Shown here in pieces: positions 5,874 through 9,302 of a stretch of DNA of 9,302 nucleotides. The stretch is from an uncultured bacterium. GTDB taxonomy: Bacteria > Chloroflexota > Anaerolineae > JACIWP01. Below the pieces are notes generated by a model, which did not search any database, was not told the origin of the DNA, and saw only the letters and a program-made list of their open reading frames with translations. Location: NCBI GenBank assembly GCA_903872005.1, contig CAIQJD010000544.1, positions 1 through 9,302 on the forward strand, read 5' to 3'. Within the stretch, counting starts at the first letter, position 1. Every line of letters starts with the position of its first letter. The translations under genes and the position numbers were made by a program.

Positions 5874-7055
5874 TCACCGCGGCCGATCCCCCAGGCCGGC
5901 GTCTGTTGCCGGCCGGGGCCGGCGGATGGCCGCGACCAGCGCGACGCCGACCAGCGGCAGCGCCGCGCCGGCCAGGAAAGTGGGAATCATCCCGAAGCGC
6001 TGGATGGCGAGGCCGGCCGCCGCGAAGCCCATGACGCCGCCCAGCCAGGTCGAGCTGCTGTACAGGGATATCCCCCGCGGTATGGATTCTTTCGGCAGAA
6101 GGTCGGCGGTCATGGCGGAGCCGAGAGGCGAGCCCAAAAGGAAGACAGACACCAGGCCGGCGGCCACGAAGAAGTGCCATAACACTGTCCCGTTCGCCAG
6201 CGTGAGCAATGCCGCAGATGCGGCGAGGAACGCGACTGCGATGAGCCACCGACGTCCCACTCGGTCGGATAGCCAGCCTACGAAGAAGGGGAGCGGTATG
6301 GCGACACTGCCCAGAACCGCCTGCGTACTCGATATGGCCGCGGCCGAGTAGCCCAGGTTGTTCATGACCAGCGGGCTTCCCAGGGTGCGAACGGCGCTCG
6401 CTATGCTGGCCATGAGATTGGCCACGAACAGGAGGTAGAAGGCTGTGCTCAACACCGGCTTCGCGCCAGACTTTACAGCCTGGTCAGGTCGAGAGGCCGC
6501 CGGCGACCGGGGCGTCGCCACCAGGCCGGCGATGAGAATCCAGACGACCATGACGGAAGCCGCCGCAACAAACATGATCGGGAAGCCCCAGCGGTCGGCG
6601 ACGCGCCCCATGGTCAATCCACCGATGAGTCCGCCAAATCCGCTGGCGGATGATAGGATGCCGAAAATTCGGCCACGCTCGTGCTTTTCGGCAGACAGAC
6701 CGGCCAGGATGTTGACCAACGCCATGCCTATGCCGATGCAAAACCAGACTACGGCCGTCAGGATGGCAAGTTGCCAGAACCGCGTCGCTGGGCCCATGAG
6801 CAAGATGCCGGGAATGCTCAGCGCGCCGATGGCGAATAGCAAAGATTTCGGCCGGCTGACCCGCTCAAAGGCCCAGCCGGCGGACAGGGAGCCGCAGGCT
6901 GTGGCCAGAGTGGCAAGGGACAGGTAGTATCCGACCACGGTCGGCGACAAACCCAAGCGCGTAGCATAGACCGGCATGAGGGGCAGCAGTCCATAGCCCA
7001 TCGTGAACAGGCAGAGATGCAAGAGGAACAGCAGGGCCAGTTGTCGTTTGCTCAC
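5874..7055 (-). CDS. MFS transporter, second copy of a tandem pair
   Basis: A 393-residue protein with the usual MFS length and about 12 hydrophobic helices in two halves joined by a polar loop (about residues 180-200). The GTG start at 7055 has GGGGAG (7067-7062) 6 nt upstream. MFS signature-like loops are GWAFERVSRPK (60-70) after helix 2 and GWLSDRVGRR (260-269) between helices 8 and 9; LSSASGFGGLIGG (134-146) is in helix 5. It lies in the inner membrane and would move a small solute by proton coupling or uniport; the substrate is unknown. It follows the other MFS gene by 18 nt and aligns with it without gaps over 387 residues, about half identical by my count (199 positions). It carries a short extra tail (residues 388-393). 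It is likely the last gene of a three-gene minus-strand operon. Efflux rather than uptake is possible. Confidence 0.9.
   Translation of the reverse strand: MSKRQLALLFLLHLCLFTMGYGLLPLMPVYATRLGLSPTVVGYYLSLATLATACGSLSAGWAFERVSRPKSLLFAIGALSIPGILLMGPATRFWQLAILTAVVWFCIGIGMALVNILAGLSAEKHERGRIFGILSSASGFGGLIGGLTMGRVADRWGFPIMFVAAASVMVVWILIAGLVATPRSPAASRPDQAVKSGAKPVLSTAFYLLFVANLMASIASAVRTLGSPLVMNNLGYSAAAISSTQAVLGSVAIPLPFFVGWLSDRVGRRWLIAVAFLAASAALLTLANGTVLWHFFVAAGLVSVFLLGSPLGSAMTADLLPKESIPRGISLYSSSTWLGGVMGFAAAGLAIQRFGMIPTFLAGAALPLVGVALVAAIRRPRPATDAGLGDRPR
5925..5960 (-). repeat. 36-nt direct repeat, copy 1 (3' end of MFS gene)
   Basis: Identical base for base with 7107-7142. It encodes LPLVGVALVAAI, residues 366-377 of this MFS protein, at the same residue numbers and with the same twelve codons as in the paralogue. 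Confidence 0.9.
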
Positions 7056-7073
7056 GTGAGTCTCCCCATCTCG

Positions 7074-8237
7074 CTAGGCTTCAGAAGGCTTGGCCGCCGG
7101 CCGGCCGATGGCCGCGACCAGCGCGACGCCGACCAGCGGCAGGCACGCCGCGCCGAGGAAGGTAGCCAACGTCCCGAAACGCTGGAAGGCGAGGCCAGTG
7201 AGCGCGAAGCCTACCACGCCGGCGAACCACTGCGCCGCATGGAGGCGCGCCAGGGCGCGCGGGAGGGCCGGTCGGGGCAGCAGATCGGCCGTCAGGGCCG
7301 CGCCGAGGGAGCCGCTGAGGTTGAAGAGGGCGATCAGACCGGCGGCGACGAAGAATTGCCACAGCGCCGTCGCCCGCGCCAGAGTCAACAGCGCGGCCGT
7401 CGCCATGAGGAAGCAGATCATCAGCAGGCCCTTGCGCCCCAGGCGGTCAGAGAGCCAGCCGACGAGAAAAGGCAGGGGCATGGACACCGCGCCCAGCGCC
7501 GCCTGGGTATTGGAGACGGCCGCCGCACTGTACCCCAGGCCCAACATGGCGAGAGGGCTGCCCAGGCTGCGGACGAAACTCGCCAGGCAGGCGACCACGT
7601 AGCCGGCCAGCAGGAGGTAGAAGGCTGCGCCCAGCCCGCCGGCGGCCGGCTCCGGGGCCGGCGATCCGGGCGCAGCGGCGGCCGGCTGCCGGGTGACCGG
7701 CGCGGCCAAGGCCGTCAGCGTCCAAAGCGCCATGGGCACGGCCAAGGCGGCGAACATGGCCGGGTAGCCCCAGCGATCCGCGATTTTGCCGGCCGTCAGG
7801 CCGGCCACCAGCGCGCCCAGCCCGTTCACACTGGATAGAATGCCAAAGACCCGGCCGCGCGCGCCCTGCTCGACGTAATGGCCAACCAGGATGCCGACCA
7901 GCGGCATCCCCATGCCGATGCAGAAGCAGATCAGGGCCGTCAGCGCGGCCAGCAACCAGATGCCGGCCGTCAGGCGCATGAGCAAGAGGCCGGCCATGGA
8001 TCCCACGCCGACCGCCAGGAAGAGGAAGCGCGGCCGGCCGAATCGCTCGAAGAGCCAGCCGACCGCGATGGAGCCGCCGACCAGGACGGCGTAGGCGAAG
8101 GCCATGAAATAGCCGACGCCGGCCGGCGGCATCCCCTGATGCACGGCATAGACGGGCAGCAGCGACAGGAAGCCGACCGCCAACACCGACACGAACAGGA
8201 AGAGGGCGGCGTAGAGGACCAGGCGTTGTGTGCTCAA
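7074..8237 (-). CDS. MFS transporter, first copy of a tandem pair
   Basis: A 387-residue protein, about 12 hydrophobic helices. The TTG at 8237 is taken as the start because GAAGGAA (8250-8244) lies just upstream and because it then aligns from the first residue with the downstream paralogue (both begin x-S). The open frame extends to 8399, but that part overlaps the URO-D gene and reads as out-of-frame sequence; GTG at 8267 lacks a binding site. Signature loops are GWLFERFGRPR (60-70) and GWLSDRLGRK (260-269). The central loop (about 180-200) is Pro/Ala-rich. The gene begins 40 nt after the URO-D stop and ends 18 nt before the second MFS gene, suggesting co-transcription. The substrate is unknown; the neighbouring methyltransferase-like protein hints at a methylated compound, which is inference. 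Confidence 0.9.
   Translation of the reverse strand: MSTQRLVLYAALFLFVSVLAVGFLSLLPVYAVHQGMPPAGVGYFMAFAYAVLVGGSIAVGWLFERFGRPRFLFLAVGVGSMAGLLLMRLTAGIWLLAALTALICFCIGMGMPLVGILVGHYVEQGARGRVFGILSSVNGLGALVAGLTAGKIADRWGYPAMFAALAVPMALWTLTALAAPVTRQPAAAAPGSPAPEPAAGGLGAAFYLLLAGYVVACLASFVRSLGSPLAMLGLGYSAAAVSNTQAALGAVSMPLPFLVGWLSDRLGRKGLLMICFLMATAALLTLARATALWQFFVAAGLIALFNLSGSLGAALTADLLPRPALPRALARLHAAQWFAGVVGFALTGLAFQRFGTLATFLGAACLPLVGVALVAAIGRPAAKPSEA
7107..7142 (-). repeat. 36-nt direct repeat, copy 2 (3' end of MFS gene)
   Basis: Exact match to 5925-5960; flanking bases differ on both sides. It encodes residues 366-377, LPLVGVALVAAI, in the last helix. Confidence 0.9.
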
Positions 8238-8243
8238 AGCAGC

Positions 8244-8250
8244 TTCCTTC
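8244..8250 (-). promoter_or_regulatory. Ribosome binding site for the TTG-started MFS gene
   Basis: On the minus strand GAAGGAA (8250 to 8244) ends 6 nt before the TTG (8237-8235). It belongs to a longer purine run (GGAGAAGGAGGAGAAGAAGGAA, 8265-8244) filling most of the gap after the URO-D stop, so more than one pairing register is possible. Confidence 0.55.
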
Positions 8251-8277
8251 TTCTCCTCCTTCTCCACGCGCCAGGCA

Positions 8278-9302
8278 TCAGCCAGCGTAGGCTCCGTAGC
8301 GCCGGCCGGCTTCCAGCATCGCCCGCACATTCTCCACGGGGATCCCGCTGTGCAGCGAGTGGTCGCTGCACAGGACATAGCCGCCGCCCGGCGCGCCAAT
8401 CCGCAGCGTTGCGATCACCTCTTGCTCCACCTCGGCCGGCGTCCCAAAGGGGAGGGTGCGCGAGGCGTCTATATTCCCGATCAGGCTCCAACGCCGGCCG
8501 TAGCGCGCCTTGATCGCGGCCAGGTCCATGCCGGCGGTGCGTTGCAGCGGATTCAGGCCGGCGATGTCGGTCGTCGCCAGATCGTCGAGATAGAGGTTCA
8601 CGTTGCCGCAACTGTGCAGCAGGATCGGCAGCCCCAGGGGGCGCAGCGCCGCCAGCTCGCGGCGCAATTCGGGCAGGATATAGCGCCGGAAGTGTGCCAG
8701 CGAGAGGAACGGGCCGCTGTTGTAGCCGAAGTCGTCGGCGATGATCAGCGCATCCGCGCCGGCCGCCGCCAGACGTTGCCCCGTGACGATGGCGAAGTCG
8801 GTGCAGACGCGCACCAGATGTTCCACCACCTCCGGCGCATCGTAGCAGAGGAGCATGAAGGGTTCCATGCCGGCGATCATCCAGGGGCGCGAGAACGGCC
8901 CATCTATCGCACCGATGACGGCGATCTCCCCGCCGGCGATGGACGCGGCGTCCTGCACATCCCGTTCGCGGCCGGCCGCCCAGGGGTCCGGCCCGGCGTA
9001 GTCGGCCAGCGACCCTTCGGCCGGCCCGATGGGCGCGTTCAGCGGCCAGGCCGCCGGATCCACCTGGCGCAGCACGCCCCATTCGTCGCGATAGCGTCGG
9101 TCGTCCAGCCAGGCCGGCGCGTAGCCGTCGGGCGAAGAATCGGGCGCGGGGACGCCATCCAGGCCGAGGGCCAGGGCCAGGCGCGCCGCGTCGCGCCCGT
9201 TATACGACGCCGGCCGGAAACCCAGGTAGGCTGCGTAGAGCGGCGGGCTGAAGGGCCAGTCAAAGATCGGGACGCGATCCGGCTGCCCGCCGCGCAGGGC
9301 GA
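8278..9302 (-). CDS. URO-D superfamily protein, corrinoid methyltransferase (MtaA/MtbA)-like, 5' truncated
   Basis: The minus-strand frame is open from the window edge to the TGA at 8280-8278, giving 340 residues. The visible N-terminus (ALRGGQPDRVPIFDWPF) is a standard URO-D family opening, so probably fewer than 20 residues are missing; the GTG at 9075 is internal. Numbered from the first visible residue, family signatures include IIADDFGYNSGP (186-197), FRRYILPELRREL (204-216), LLHSCGNV (227-234), LNPLQ (249-253), IGNID (274-278) and the YVLCSDHSLHSG run (308-319). H229-x-C231 plus C311 match the zinc-binding triad of the methylcobamide:CoM methyltransferases MtaA/MtbA, and the HemE arginine-rich N-terminal motif is absent. 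I therefore prefer methyl transfer between a corrinoid protein and a thiol or pterin over haem synthesis. No corrinoid protein gene is visible. Two MFS genes follow on the same strand. Confidence 0.85.
   Translation of the reverse strand, partial: ALRGGQPDRVPIFDWPFSPPLYAAYLGFRPASYNGRDAARLALALGLDGVPAPDSSPDGYAPAWLDDRRYRDEWGVLRQVDPAAWPLNAPIGPAEGSLADYAGPDPWAAGRERDVQDAASIAGGEIAVIGAIDGPFSRPWMIAGMEPFMLLCYDAPEVVEHLVRVCTDFAIVTGQRLAAAGADALIIADDFGYNSGPFLSLAHFRRYILPELRRELAALRPLGLPILLHSCGNVNLYLDDLATTDIAGLNPLQRTAGMDLAAIKARYGRRWSLIGNIDASRTLPFGTPAEVEQEVIATLRIGAPGGGYVLCSDHSLHSGIPVENVRAMLEAGRRYGAYAG

Noticed and set aside
7017..7838. 273-codon plus-strand frame opposite the MFS genes
   Set aside because: The translation is dominated by Arg, Gln, Glu and Gly, as expected for the complement of membrane-helix codons in GC-rich DNA; the minus strand encodes clear MFS proteins.
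8238..8399. Extended N-terminus for the first MFS protein
   Set aside because: It would overlap the URO-D gene by about 120 bases and read as its out-of-frame shadow; the TTG at 8237 aligns with the paralogue's start.
8278..9302. HemE (uroporphyrinogen decarboxylase of haem synthesis)
   Set aside because: The sequence carries the H-x-C...C zinc ligands of the methyltransferase branch and lacks the HemE N-terminal arginine motif; the neighbours are transporters, not haem genes.

Overview
The window is GC-rich and gene-dense, with two convergent blocks. The GC content, the very frequent GCCGGC hexamer, the long Thr/Pro-rich 'TPTAT' stalk on a secreted protein, and the mix of doubled-CXXCH cytochromes with NHL and TPR proteins suggest a Chloroflexota bacterium (Anaerolineae/Caldilineae-like). 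That placement is inferred from style; there is no rRNA or marker gene here.

Plus-strand block (1-5767): five genes in one direction that look like one electron-transfer locus. In order they are: the C-terminal part of a multihaem cytochrome of the NapC/NirT-associated type (6 haem motifs visible, one of them CX4CH); a membrane-anchored TPR protein; a membrane-anchored NHL-repeat beta-propeller starting at TTG one base after the TPR stop; a secreted hexahaem doubled-CXXCH cytochrome; and a large octahaem cytochrome whose haem region sits behind a ~170-residue Thr/Pro stalk and which includes one CX3CH motif. The three cytochromes carry 20 visible haem attachment motifs. The TPR and NHL proteins have no haem sites and are likely assembly or scaffold partners outside the membrane. 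A long imperfect hairpin lies between the last two cytochrome genes. Together the genes look like a conduit carrying electrons from the membrane quinone pool to the cell surface, but neither donor nor acceptor is encoded here.

Minus-strand block (9302-5874, read right to left): a URO-D superfamily protein with the H-x-C...C zinc triad of corrinoid methyltransferases (MtaA/MtbA type) rather than haem biosynthesis features, followed 40 nt later by an MFS transporter and 18 nt later by a second MFS transporter. The two transporters align without gaps over 387 residues at about half identity and share an exactly identical 36-nt segment, so they are a tandem duplication. The block looks like a small operon for uptake and demethylation of some methylated compound; the substrate cannot be read from the sequence.

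The blocks meet in a 106-bp convergent gap with only weak palindromes. No tRNA, rRNA, CRISPR, insertion sequence or integrase was seen. Both end genes run off the window.
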